DNA of 64,000 bases from Algoriphagus oliviformis (GTDB lineage: Bacteria; Bacteroidota; Bacteroidia; Cytophagales; Cyclobacteriaceae): positions 992,001-1,056,000 of the forward strand of contig NZ_JAFKCT010000001.1 of the NCBI RefSeq assembly GCF_017254915.1, written 5' to 3'. Both the position numbers and the translations under genes were made by a program. The notes beneath the pieces were generated by a model that saw nothing but the letters and a program-made list of their open reading frames with translations, was not told the DNA's origin and searched no databases. Of this stretch, positions 9,507 through 18,527 are shown piece after piece. Position 1 is the stretch's first letter, and every line of letters begins with the position of its first letter.

Positions 9507-11255
9507 ATGAACACTATGAAAACCAAAAATCTGATCGTAGCCCTGGCTTTGGGAGCATTGAGTTTGGGCAGCATCGACTCCCATGCCCAACAGGAAAACT
9601 ACTTCCGCGCCATCGGCACCCCGCACAAACCCAAGGTAGAGATCGCCTGGAACCGATACTACAGCGCCGAGGGGCTCTGGGACTGGATGAAAAAAATCGC
9701 CGCCGCCCATCCCGATCTTGCCAAGGTGGAGGCCATCGGCAAGTCGGTGGAAGGCCGGGATATCCTCACGCTGACCATCACGGATTTTTCCACCGGAAAA
9801 GACACCGAAAAGCCCGCCATGTGGATAGACGGCAATATCCACTCCAATGAAATCCAGGGAGGGGAATTTTCCCTTTATGTCGCTTGGTACCTCACGGAGA
9901 TGCATGCGGACAACGAGTTTGTGAAGCAGCTGCTGAAGGACAAGACCTTCTACATCACGCCGACTATCAACCCGGACGCCCGGAACAACTTTTTCAAGGA
10001 ACCCAACAACGCCAACACACCACGCTCAGGCATGATGGTGCTGGACAACGACGGGGACGGACTTGCCGGAGAGGATATGATGGACGACTTGGATGGAGAC
10101 GGCCATATCACCATGATGATCCGCAAGTCGCCCACGGGCAGGTTTATCAAAGATCCGCTGGATCCCCGCAGGCTCATGGCTGTGGGGCCAAACCAGGTGG
10201 GTGACTACGAGATGCTCGGTCAGGAAGGCCTCGACAATGACGGGGATGGCCAGGTCAACGACGACGGCGTGGGCTACTATGACCCCAACCGCGACTGGGG
10301 CTGGAACTGGCAGCCGGACTACATCCAGCGGGGTGCGCTCAAGTACCCTTTTACCCTGCCTGAAAACCGCTCTGTGATGGAGTTTGTCATGAAGCATCCC
10401 AACATTGCCGGTGCGCAGAGCTTCCACAACTCCGGCGGGATGATCCTGAGAGGTCCTGGAGCGGAGGAGGATGTGAACACCTACAACCGTGAAGACATCC
10501 GCATCTACGACGCCATCGGCAAAAAGGGCGAAGAAATGATTCCCGGCTACCGCTACCTGACGGTGTACAAGGATCTGTACTCGGTGTTTGGCGGCGAGCT
10601 GGACTGGTTCTATGGCAACCGTGGGATCTTCACCTATTCCAATGAGCTGATGGTCTCCTACCTGTACTTTCACCAGCAATCCGGCGGCAGGGGAAGTCAA
10701 GACGAGCAGTTCAAGGTGGATGAGCTGTTGACCTTTGGCGATGCGTATGTGAACTTTAAGGAGTTTGAGCATCCGCAGTTTGGCAAGGTAGAGATCGGTG
10801 GCTTTAAGAAGACCTTTGGGCGGGCCCATCCGGGATTTCTGCTGGAGCAGGATGCGCACCGCAATGCTGCCTTCACCATCTACCATGCCTACCATACCCC
10901 AAAACTGTCGGTACTGGACGTGAAGGAGGAGGATCTGGGCGGAGGGCTGAAGGCCATCACCGCCACGATCTTCAACGAGCGCATGATGCCTACCCACGCC
11001 AGCCAGGACCTCAAGTACAAGATCGAACGCCCTGACTACGTGAGCATCTCCGGTGCCAAAGTGGTGGCTGGATTTGTGGTGGAGGATGCCGACATGAGGA
11101 AATTTGCGGAGCAAAAACACTCTCCGGAAAAGATCGCCGTCGAAAACGTGCCCGGCATGGGCGCGGTGAAGGTGAAGTGGATCGTGTCTTCCGGGTCCAA
11201 CTACAGCATCAGCGTGGACTCAGCCAAAGGAGGCAAAACCAGCTGGAAAAAGTAG
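9507..11255 (+). CDS. Secreted M14 family zinc carboxypeptidase
   Basis: Exported metallocarboxypeptidase of 582 aa with a signal peptide ending near SHAQ (residue ~28). All M14 landmarks are visible: zinc ligands H112 and E115 in IHSNEIQGGE, substrate arginine R159 in NPDARN, an NR pair in DPNRDWGWNW (~261), third zinc ligand H307 in SFHNSGG, and candidate general base E380 in FTYSNEL. Acidic DNDGDG loops (~180-200 and ~243-250) probably bind calcium. A second ATG lies at 9516; the first is used because it follows the upstream stop by three bases. It is the catalytic partner in a tandem pair and is followed by a strong terminator. Confidence 0.9.
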   Translation: MNTMKTKNLIVALALGALSLGSIDSHAQQENYFRAIGTPHKPKVEIAWNRYYSAEGLWDWMKKIAAAHPDLAKVEAIGKSVEGRDILTLTITDFSTGKDTEKPAMWIDGNIHSNEIQGGEFSLYVAWYLTEMHADNEFVKQLLKDKTFYITPTINPDARNNFFKEPNNANTPRSGMMVLDNDGDGLAGEDMMDDLDGDGHITMMIRKSPTGRFIKDPLDPRRLMAVGPNQVGDYEMLGQEGLDNDGDGQVNDDGVGYYDPNRDWGWNWQPDYIQRGALKYPFTLPENRSVMEFVMKHPNIAGAQSFHNSGGMILRGPGAEEDVNTYNREDIRIYDAIGKKGEEMIPGYRYLTVYKDLYSVFGGELDWFYGNRGIFTYSNELMVSYLYFHQQSGGRGSQDEQFKVDELLTFGDAYVNFKEFEHPQFGKVEIGGFKKTFGRAHPGFLLEQDAHRNAAFTIYHAYHTPKLSVLDVKEEDLGGGLKAITATIFNERMMPTHASQDLKYKIERPDYVSISGAKVVAGFVVEDADMRKFAEQKHSPEKIAVENVPGMGAVKVKWIVSSGSNYSISVDSAKGGKTSWKK

Positions 11256-11281
11256 CTTCGGCGAGGGAGCTGAAAATCAAG

Positions 11282-11363
11282 ATCCCCGGCTTGGAATGAA
11301 CCAGCCCCCAATAAGTGACAGACTGGTTGGGGGCGCTTCAGAACCAAGGCCGGGGATTTTTTT
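11282..11363 (+). terminator. Nested-hairpin terminator after the M14 pair
   Basis: Outer arms ATCCCCGGCTTGG (11282-11294) and CCAAGGCCGGGGAT (11344-11357) pair with one bulged base and run into seven Ts. Inside them a second perfect hairpin, GCCCCCAA (11304-11311) with TTGGGGGC (11327-11334), can form. It begins 27 bases past the stop of the second M14 gene. Confidence 0.8.
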
Positions 11364-11503
11364 GTCTCGGGGAAAGTTTTGGTTTCCAGGCCGGACAGGG
11401 TGCTGGCGGAGCTTTGCAAACCGGGTTTTCGATAGCGCCGGAAATTTCGTAAATCAGTGTAAAATCCGGACTTCAGACCTCTGGGTTTTCCAACCTTTTT
11501 CAC

Positions 11504-12757
11504 ATGGGCAATGTTGCTGCAGTTTCCCCCGTATTGGCGGACGACCGGGTTCAGGCTATCGACGCGCTGAGAGGATTTGCGATTTTGGGGATTTTTCTGG
11601 ACAACGTCTTTGGGTTTTCGGGCTACCTGTTTTTCTCGAGCGCCTCCCGGGAGAGCCTGCCTACCTTTCCGCTGGATTCCGTCCTTTCCCTTGCCGAATT
11701 GACCCTGGTCAACGGCAAGTTCTATTCCTTGTTTTCCATTCTCTTTGGGCTTGGTTTTGCGATCATCCTGGAGCGGACCCTGCGAAAAGGGCTGTCTCCC
11801 TTGCCGCTGTTTTACCGGCGCTTGGCTATTTTGATGCTGGTCGGCTGGATCCATCTGAGGTATTTTTGGGATGGGGACATCCTGTTTCTCTATGGGTTTT
11901 TGGGCTTGTTTTTGCCCCTCTTTCGCAAGCTGTCCAACCGTGCCCTGCTGGTCTCGGCGCTGGTGTTGATCCTGTCGCCTATCGCTATCCAGACGGTCTG
12001 CCACCTGGTGGGGCTGCGTCCCGGCGCGGGACTGGAGGCGATGGGAATGGCCGTGGACAGCCAAAACGGGATTCCCTTTGACGAGTCCTTTAGCCAATAC
12101 CTTTACAATCCCGGCGCGGGATGGGCGGAGTGGAGGCACTGGACCGAGTCTGGCTGGCTGTATCGATTTTCCTATCTGCTGAGCAGCCATCGCTTGCCCA
12201 AGGTTTTTGGCTGCTTTTTGATCGGCTATTGGCTGGGGCGCAATCGGCTGTTTGTGCAGGTGCATGATCGTAGGTGGATTCTGCTGAAGATCCGGAAGCT
12301 AGGACTGGTCTTGGGGATTCCCTTTAGCCTGGCGACTGCCCTGCTGACGGTCTTTGGGGAGCAGGTCGGGGATGAGAGCGGCGTGCTGGAGCGGATTTGC
12401 TATGCCTTGGGGGTTGTGCCGTTGGGCTTGGCCTACGGAGCGTGGATTTTTCTCAGTTGGGAAAAAAGCCAGGGCGGCAATTGGCTCAGGTGGCTGGTCC
12501 CGGTCGGGAGGATGGCTCTTACCAACTACCTCATGCAGACGATGCTGGGGATTGGGCTGTTTTACGGCGTCGGCCTCGGCTGGGGAGGAGGGCTCGGCCC
12601 GACTTATTTTTTGCCTATCGCTATCCTGGTCTTTGTCGCGCAGGTGTTGTTTTCCAATCTCTGGATGCGGCATTTCCAGTTTGGCCCACTCGAGTGGCTG
12701 TGGAGGATGGGCACCTATCTTCGCTATTTTCCCCTACGAAAAGCAAAGGCCAGCTAG
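11504..12757 (+). CDS. DUF418 (YeiB-type) membrane protein
   Basis: Multi-pass membrane protein of 417 aa. The start DDRVQAIDALRGFAILGIFLDN is the hallmark of the DUF1624/DUF418 acyltransferase-like family. The C-terminal half carries the DUF418 pattern with PVGRMALTNYLMQT and a final LFSNLWMRHFQFGPLEWLWRMGTY, which is near-diagnostic. The biochemical function of the family is not established; it may be a transmembrane acyltransferase. It converges on the DUF5916 gene, with 26 bases between their stops. Confidence 0.88.
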   Translation: MGNVAAVSPVLADDRVQAIDALRGFAILGIFLDNVFGFSGYLFFSSASRESLPTFPLDSVLSLAELTLVNGKFYSLFSILFGLGFAIILERTLRKGLSPLPLFYRRLAILMLVGWIHLRYFWDGDILFLYGFLGLFLPLFRKLSNRALLVSALVLILSPIAIQTVCHLVGLRPGAGLEAMGMAVDSQNGIPFDESFSQYLYNPGAGWAEWRHWTESGWLYRFSYLLSSHRLPKVFGCFLIGYWLGRNRLFVQVHDRRWILLKIRKLGLVLGIPFSLATALLTVFGEQVGDESGVLERICYALGVVPLGLAYGAWIFLSWEKSQGGNWLRWLVPVGRMALTNYLMQTMLGIGLFYGVGLGWGGGLGPTYFLPIAILVFVAQVLFSNLWMRHFQFGPLEWLWRMGTYLRYFPLRKAKAS

Positions 12758-12783
12758 CCTGTTTTTTCAAAGCTTGTCTCCTG

Positions 12784-14970
12784 CTAGATATTCCACCAGT
12801 AAGTAAACTTCAGTACCAGGGAGCGGTTTTTCACATGGAAGGGATCGGGGAGGTAGTTGTCCGTGTAAACGAGGTAGATGTCTGAGGCGGGCTTGAAGCG
12901 CCACTGGAAGCGGGTGTTCAGGTTGACGTTGTCGAGCTGCTCGTTGTATTGGACAAAGGCCGTGAAAAAGAGCGTGTTGGTCATCGTGACGTCCACCCTC
13001 GGTCCCACGAGCAGGTAGTCCGTGGTGCCCCAGGGCTCGGGAAGGACGATTTTGTTGTAGGTCGTGCTCAGCGCGAAGCTCACGTAGGGCTGAAAGCGGT
13101 AGCCCAAGTCTGTGGTCAGGGTGTACAGCTCCCCGTCGGCATAGTAGCCGCCCAAGCGGGTTGAGAAGCCGTAGGTAAAGACGCTCTGGGGCTTGGACAC
13201 GTACTCGGTCCTCCAGCTGAAGGCGTAGTGGTCTGAGCCGACCGGCAGTTTTTCATTTCCGGAGTTGGTCGGGTCAAAGGGCGCCTGAAGCTTCACAAAA
13301 TCATAGATGAAATAGGTGGACAGGTTGCTTTGGCTCCGGAAGCGGACATTGTAGGAAATGAAGGAATTGTTGTCGGTATGGACGCCCTTGGTGTTGTAAA
13401 ACAGCGTGGAGCTGGCGTCGGGCCCATGGCTGAGGATTTTTTCGCTTTTGGGAAACCAGCGATAGCCTACAAAAGGATTGACCTTGTAGTATCCCCGCCT
13501 GGGCACATAGCCCACCTCGGCGGTATAGTTTTCCGATACGTACTCATGCTGCCAGCTCCAGGTGAGGTTTCCCGCGGCATACTTGAGGTTGGCGGCGTGG
13601 ACTAGGCCCTGCCCGGTATTGTCCGGAGCAAAGCTTTGCAGCAGCATGGCCTTTCCGGTCCAGATGTTGTTGGCGGAGGCGAGGTTGTACTCCAGCCCCA
13701 GGTTGCGGTTGAATTGGGAATAGACCGGGTTTTCGGAGTTGGGATCGGGAGAATAGTTTAGGCTCTGCTTGTTCACGAAGATAGCCCCGATGTTGGACCG
13801 AGCGCCGACCTGGCGCTGGAGTGCCATCACGGTGAAGTTCTGCGATGGCAAAGCGTCTTCCTCTACTTCCCCGGTTTGCATGTTCATCGCGCCGATTCTC
13901 CAGTCTTTGTTGAGCTTGCCGCTCAGTCTGGCGCCAAACTGGATCGGGGCGTTGAGGCCGATTCTCCGAGAGAAAAAAGGGCGGATGGTCGTGTAGCCAA
14001 ATCCGGCGAACAAATCCCCGTTTTCCAGAAAAAACTGCCTTCTCTCCGGGAAAAACAGCTCGAAGCGGTCCAAGTTGGTGACCTGCCGATCGACCTCGAC
14101 CTGCGAAAAGTCCGGGTTGACGGTGAGGTCTAGGTTTAGGGAGGACGTCAGCGCAATCTTGGCATCGACGCCCACCTCGCCCCTTTTTTCGGTCGCGCCT
14201 TCGTTTTGGAAGTCTTTGCTTACCCCGCCCAGGGCATAGGGAATGATCGAGATGTTGGCCCCGGGATCGGGTGGGGGATTGTCCCAGACGAGTGTGCCGG
14301 TGTAGGCCAGGGAGGCGGAGGGGAACTGCCTGGGCACGGGAGCCCAACCGGACTTTTCGGTGGTCTTCAAGTCCAGTCGGCTGAAGTTGATCCCCCACTC
14401 GGTGATGCCTTTTTTGTAGCGGATGGACTTGAAGGGGATGGCCGCTTCAAAGATCCACTTGTCCTCGTAGTTTTTGACTTTGGACGTCCACTTGTTGTCC
14501 CAGCTGAGGTCCACGGAGCCGCCGTTGTACATCTGCCCGTCCCACTGCGCGCCGGCGGCATTTGCCCCAAAGGAAAAGCCGTTGGTCAGGTCGTCAAAGG
14601 GATCCATGAAGAGGAGAAAATTGTCGTTTTTCCCAAAACTGAAATCCCTCCTCAGCGATTCCACCATATAGGGGCCTTCCACAGCGTGGTGGTTGACCAC
14701 GAGGAGGTAGAGGTGATCCGCATCGTAGCTCATGCGCACGTCGGTCTTCACCCTGGCAAAGCTGGTGTCCATAGGCGTGATCATGAAAAAGTCCGTCGCC
14801 ACCTCGGCATCTTCCCAGGTCTTTTCGTCCATGACGCCATCGATCAAGACCGGAGAGGAGGCTTCCCGGATCGCGAGCCGGTATCCCGCGTTGATCTTTT
14901 GCGCGAGCAGGGGAGAGGCGAAGGCAAAGGCCAGTAGGGAAAGAAACAGAAATCGGATAGATGGGATCAC
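12784..14970 (-). CDS. DUF5916 outer-membrane protein with N-terminal CBM9-like domain
   Basis: Secreted protein of about 728 aa. The GTG at 14970 gives a clean signal peptide (IPSIRFLFLSLLAFAFASPLLAQ region); a TTG at 15015 would add 15 residues before it and is less likely. A CBM9-like beta-sandwich follows (~30-210: PVLIDGVMDEKTWEDAEVATDF, SYDADHLYLLVVNH). The large DUF5916 barrel-like part contains NLDRFELFFPERRQFFLENG, a strong family signature. It ends with alternating aromatic beta-strands. It lies 6 bases downstream of a TonB-type receptor start-to-stop boundary, suggesting an outer-membrane operon. The family's role is unknown. Confidence 0.85.
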   Translation of the reverse strand: MIPSIRFLFLSLLAFAFASPLLAQKINAGYRLAIREASSPVLIDGVMDEKTWEDAEVATDFFMITPMDTSFARVKTDVRMSYDADHLYLLVVNHHAVEGPYMVESLRRDFSFGKNDNFLLFMDPFDDLTNGFSFGANAAGAQWDGQMYNGGSVDLSWDNKWTSKVKNYEDKWIFEAAIPFKSIRYKKGITEWGINFSRLDLKTTEKSGWAPVPRQFPSASLAYTGTLVWDNPPPDPGANISIIPYALGGVSKDFQNEGATEKRGEVGVDAKIALTSSLNLDLTVNPDFSQVEVDRQVTNLDRFELFFPERRQFFLENGDLFAGFGYTTIRPFFSRRIGLNAPIQFGARLSGKLNKDWRIGAMNMQTGEVEEDALPSQNFTVMALQRQVGARSNIGAIFVNKQSLNYSPDPNSENPVYSQFNRNLGLEYNLASANNIWTGKAMLLQSFAPDNTGQGLVHAANLKYAAGNLTWSWQHEYVSENYTAEVGYVPRRGYYKVNPFVGYRWFPKSEKILSHGPDASSTLFYNTKGVHTDNNSFISYNVRFRSQSNLSTYFIYDFVKLQAPFDPTNSGNEKLPVGSDHYAFSWRTEYVSKPQSVFTYGFSTRLGGYYADGELYTLTTDLGYRFQPYVSFALSTTYNKIVLPEPWGTTDYLLVGPRVDVTMTNTLFFTAFVQYNEQLDNVNLNTRFQWRFKPASDIYLVYTDNYLPDPFHVKNRSLVLKFTYWWNI

Positions 14971-15021
14971 GGATGGGTAGCTGGGGTCCGCGTGGTTTTT
15001 TGGCCCGCGGGGCAAAATGGG

Positions 15022-17415
15022 TTACTGCTTGATTCGGTAGGCAAAGGTCAGGTTGGATTGTCTTCGCATCATTTGCGACTCCCCTTCGGTGTGGAAGTTG
15101 TAGCCCTCTGAGATGTAGCGGTTGATGCGGGAGTTGAAGATGTCGGTGACGTTGAGCACGAGCGTGCCGCGGTCTTCGAGGATGCGCTTGCTGGCGGAGA
15201 GGTCCATGAAGAAAATGCCCTTTCTGTAGCCTTGTGCGGTCTTTTGCTTGGCTTCGTAGTTTGCCCGGACTTGGATGTCCCAGCCCTCGCCAAAGGTAAA
15301 CCTAGAGGTCTGGCGGAAGAGCCAGGAGTAGGTCTTGCGCAGCTCGGTCTGGCCGATGTTGCTGGCGTCGATGCGGGCATGGAAGAAGTTGGCGTTGAAG
15401 TCCAGCTTCCACCAGTCCTTCACGCGATAGTCCCCGCTAAACTCCACCCCGAAGGATTTTTCGCCGGTCAGATTGTAGGGGGCAGTCTCCGAAAAGCCCT
15501 CCTCGTTGACTTGGCGTATCCGCTCGATCTTGTCCACGGTATTGCGGAAATAGACGGTGGAAAAGAGCGTGGCCTTGTCAAAGTACTTGATGTGTCCCAG
15601 CTCAAAGGCGTCGGTGTACTCCGGGTTTAGATCGGGGTTTCCGCTGAAGAAGTTTCGCTGGTCGGAAAAGGTCACGTAGGGGCTGAGGTCGTTGTACACC
15701 GGACGACGGATGCGACGGCTGTAGCTGAGCTGGAAGGCGTTTTCCTGGGTGACGTTGTAGGTCAGGTGGGCCGAAGGGAAGAAGTTGGTGTATTCCCTTG
15801 GGTTGGTTTCGTTGGTCTCCACGAGGATAGTCTCCACCACGGTATGCTCGGCTCGGAGTCCGCCTTGGTAGCTCCATTTCCCGGTTTCGTTGCCGATGAT
15901 GCCGTACGCGGCCAGGATGTTTTCATTGTAGAGGAAGACATTGTCCAGTCCGGGGATGGTCACGAAGTCCCCCGTTTCATCTTGCTCCTGTACGAGGTAG
16001 TCGTTTTCCATCTCGCGGAAACTCGTCCTGAGCCCGGTCTCCAGCTTGCCCTTTGTGGCAAAAGGCTTCACGTAGTCCATCTGGAGTAGGTATTGGTTTT
16101 CAAACTCATCGTTGAGCGAGGTCTGCACCACGTCGTCTTCGGAGATGGGCGTGTCATCGGGCAGGAAGGCATACTGGGTATAGAGCTGGTCGGATCGCTC
16201 CCAGTAGTTGAGGTAGGTGAAGGAGGCGGTGAACTCATGGCCTTTTTGGGCAAAAGTCCGCTTGTAGTTGATGATCGCTTCCTTGTTAGGCTCGTCCTCG
16301 GTCTCGTCCTGTCTTCTGAGTGTGTAGCCTAGGTAGTTGTCAAAGCTGTTGAGGTAGTCCTCGTAGCGGATGTCGGTGATGCGGCGGGCGTCGCTTCTTC
16401 TCCAGAGATAGGAGGCGGTGAGCACGCTGTTTTCGTTGAAATAGTAGTCTAGCCCGCCCCGGAGGTTGTTGTTCAGCCCGGATACGGTGGCGGAGTTGTT
16501 TTGGCTAAGGATGGAGGTGCTGCCGTCCTCGTTGTACACTTCCTGGTAGAGCTGGCTGACGCCGGGTTGCTCGCGGTAGGTCAGGCCGTAGTTGACAAAC
16601 CAGTTGATGCGGTTATGGCGGTAGTTGAGATTGGCAGTGAAGCCAGTGTTGAGGGGATAGCCTGCGATGACCTCAAAAGAACCGTTGAAACCCTGCTTGC
16701 TGTCCTTTTTGAGGATGATGTTGATGACTCCGGCCATGCCCTCGGCTTCGTAGCGGGCGGAGGGATTGGTGATGACTTCCACACGCTCCACCATGTTGGC
16801 GGGAAGCTGGCGGAGTCCCGAGCTGCCCTTGAAGCTGACCAGCCCCGAGGGCTTGCCGTCGATCAGGATGCGGACGTTGGACGAGCCGCGGAGCCGTACA
16901 TTTCCCTCCGGATCCACGGCCACAGAGGGCAGGTTCATCAGGATATCGGAAGCGTTGCCGCCCGCGTTGGCGAGGTCTTTTCCCACGTTGAAGATGCGCT
17001 TGTCGAGGGAGAGCTCCATGACGGTCTTTTCGCCCTGAACGACCACCTCACCAAGATCGGAGGCTGTGGTGGCGAGGCCGATCTCGCCCATTTCCAGATT
17101 TTGGTCTTCCCGGGTGAGGGAAAAAGCCTTCGTTTTTTGGGCTTCATAGCCCATAAACTCGACCAGGGCATAGAATTTCCCGAAGGGAAGCTCCACGGAG
17201 TACTTGCCGTTTTCGTCGGAGATCCCACCGCCCACGAGGCTGTCTTTTTCGGTGTAGATGGCTATGCTGGCAAAAGGAAGGGGCTCCTCGCTGCCGCTGT
17301 CCACGATGGTGCCGCGGATCTTCCCTTTGTTTTGCTGGGCAATGGCGGGAATGCTTCCCAAGAAAAGGGTAAGCATCGAAAGAATGAGTAGGTTTTTTGG
17401 GTAAAAGGGTTTCAT
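15022..17415 (-). CDS. TonB-dependent receptor-like outer-membrane barrel (OMP_b-brl_3 type)
   Basis: Protein of 797 aa: signal peptide (1-26, ending AIAQ); a carboxypeptidase-regulatory-like domain (~33-115, IRGTIVDSGSEEPLPFASI); a plug (~130-230, with LANAGGNASDILMNLPSVAVD and VRLRGSSNVRILIDGKPSG); and a C-terminal barrel with the outer-membrane beta-barrel family 3 pattern (RIRRPVYNDLSPYVTFSD, FFSGNPDLNPEYTDAFELGH). It is likely to take up a substrate that cannot be named. The DUF5916 gene follows after 6 bases, so both probably act at the outer membrane together. Confidence 0.92.
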   Translation of the reverse strand: MKPFYPKNLLILSMLTLFLGSIPAIAQQNKGKIRGTIVDSGSEEPLPFASIAIYTEKDSLVGGGISDENGKYSVELPFGKFYALVEFMGYEAQKTKAFSLTREDQNLEMGEIGLATTASDLGEVVVQGEKTVMELSLDKRIFNVGKDLANAGGNASDILMNLPSVAVDPEGNVRLRGSSNVRILIDGKPSGLVSFKGSSGLRQLPANMVERVEVITNPSARYEAEGMAGVINIILKKDSKQGFNGSFEVIAGYPLNTGFTANLNYRHNRINWFVNYGLTYREQPGVSQLYQEVYNEDGSTSILSQNNSATVSGLNNNLRGGLDYYFNENSVLTASYLWRRSDARRITDIRYEDYLNSFDNYLGYTLRRQDETEDEPNKEAIINYKRTFAQKGHEFTASFTYLNYWERSDQLYTQYAFLPDDTPISEDDVVQTSLNDEFENQYLLQMDYVKPFATKGKLETGLRTSFREMENDYLVQEQDETGDFVTIPGLDNVFLYNENILAAYGIIGNETGKWSYQGGLRAEHTVVETILVETNETNPREYTNFFPSAHLTYNVTQENAFQLSYSRRIRRPVYNDLSPYVTFSDQRNFFSGNPDLNPEYTDAFELGHIKYFDKATLFSTVYFRNTVDKIERIRQVNEEGFSETAPYNLTGEKSFGVEFSGDYRVKDWWKLDFNANFFHARIDASNIGQTELRKTYSWLFRQTSRFTFGEGWDIQVRANYEAKQKTAQGYRKGIFFMDLSASKRILEDRGTLVLNVTDIFNSRINRYISEGYNFHTEGESQMMRRQSNLTFAYRIKQ

Positions 17416-17728
17416 AGGTTTGGTGAATAGGGCTAAATCGAAATTAATCTGAATCCAGCGGCGGGAATTTAGAATGAATGAGCTTCCCGTCCACGCTTAT
17501 TTTTACAAATGGCAAAATACCCCGCCGCGCGAGGCCTTGCTGTTTTTGGGGCTTGGCCGCCCTGCGGAAAAGCGGTGGGTCTCAGCTGAATCCGAAAAAT
17601 ATGTGGGCAAAATGTCCTAACTTTCCTGCTCTGCCTTTTTGATCGAGAATTTTTAGATCATCTGCTTGCCAGCCAAAGCGGAGAATCGCTTTTTGATTTT
17701 TACATCCCAGATCCAAACCAACCCTACC

Positions 17729-18520
17729 ATGAAAAAAACTTTTGCCCTGAGCGTAATGGCTTTTTTTGCTTTCGCCACGCTCTCCCATGCCCAAGATGAT
17801 GCGGCCGAACTTGCCAAGAAGTTGGCCAATCCCATCGCTTCCCTGGTCTCCGTTCCTTTCCAAAACAATACCGACTACGGAATCGGCGACATGCAGGGGA
17901 TGCGAAACACGATGAATTTCCAGCCCGTGCTCCCGATCTCGCTCAACAAGGACTGGAACGTGATCACCCGGATCGTGGCTCCCTACGTCACCCAGTACAA
18001 CGTCACCGGTGTCGGAGAGAAGCAATCAGGGCTATCAGACGCGGTGATGTCGGCTTTTTTCTCTCCCAAAAACTCCGAAAAACTGACTTGGGGCGTGGGG
18101 CCGGCATTTTTGCTGCCCATCGCCACCAATGATTTGCTCGCCACCAAGAAGTTTGGGATGGGACCGACTGCGGTGGCCTTGCGGCAAGCCAATGGCTGGA
18201 CGCTGGGGGCCTTGGTCAACCAGCTTTGGTCTGTGGCGGGCAATGCTGACCGGCCCGACGTGAGCCAGATGTTTCTGCAGCCTTTCTTGGTGTACAACTG
18301 GAAATCCGGTGCCGGACTCGGAGCCAATATGGAAGTGACCCAAAACTGGAAGGCGTCGACGACGACCGTCTGGCTGAACCCCACGCTCAGTGCAGTGACC
18401 GCTCTGGGCGAGCAGAAGACGCAATTCGTGGTCGGTCCGAGATTTAACCTCGCCGCCCCTGAGGGGGGAAAGGCCGACTGGGGCTGGAGAGCCGTGGTGA
18501 TTTTCCTTTTCCCCAAATAG
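17729..18520 (+). CDS. Outer-membrane barrel protein, phenol-degradation MetA-like
   Basis: Secreted protein of 263 aa with a signal peptide ending in SHAQ (residue ~20), then DDAAELAKKLANPIASLVSVPFQNNTDYGIG. This opening is common in the family often called neuromedin U or MetA-pathway-of-phenol-degradation barrel. Repeated beta-strand patterns end in WRAVVIFLFPK, with the terminal aromatic/hydrophobic strand of an outer-membrane protein. The ATG at 17729 is used because it begins the signal peptide. It converges with the antiporter gene, stop to stop, 7 bases apart. Whether it transports anything is not known. Confidence 0.75.
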   Translation: MKKTFALSVMAFFAFATLSHAQDDAAELAKKLANPIASLVSVPFQNNTDYGIGDMQGMRNTMNFQPVLPISLNKDWNVITRIVAPYVTQYNVTGVGEKQSGLSDAVMSAFFSPKNSEKLTWGVGPAFLLPIATNDLLATKKFGMGPTAVALRQANGWTLGALVNQLWSVAGNADRPDVSQMFLQPFLVYNWKSGAGLGANMEVTQNWKASTTTVWLNPTLSAVTALGEQKTQFVVGPRFNLAAPEGGKADWGWRAVVIFLFPK

Positions 18521-18527
18521 CCCCAGG

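Noticed and set aside
11296..12081. 261-codon frame overlapping the terminator and DUF418 start
   Set aside because: Shadow of the DUF418 gene in another frame; starts within the terminator hairpin.
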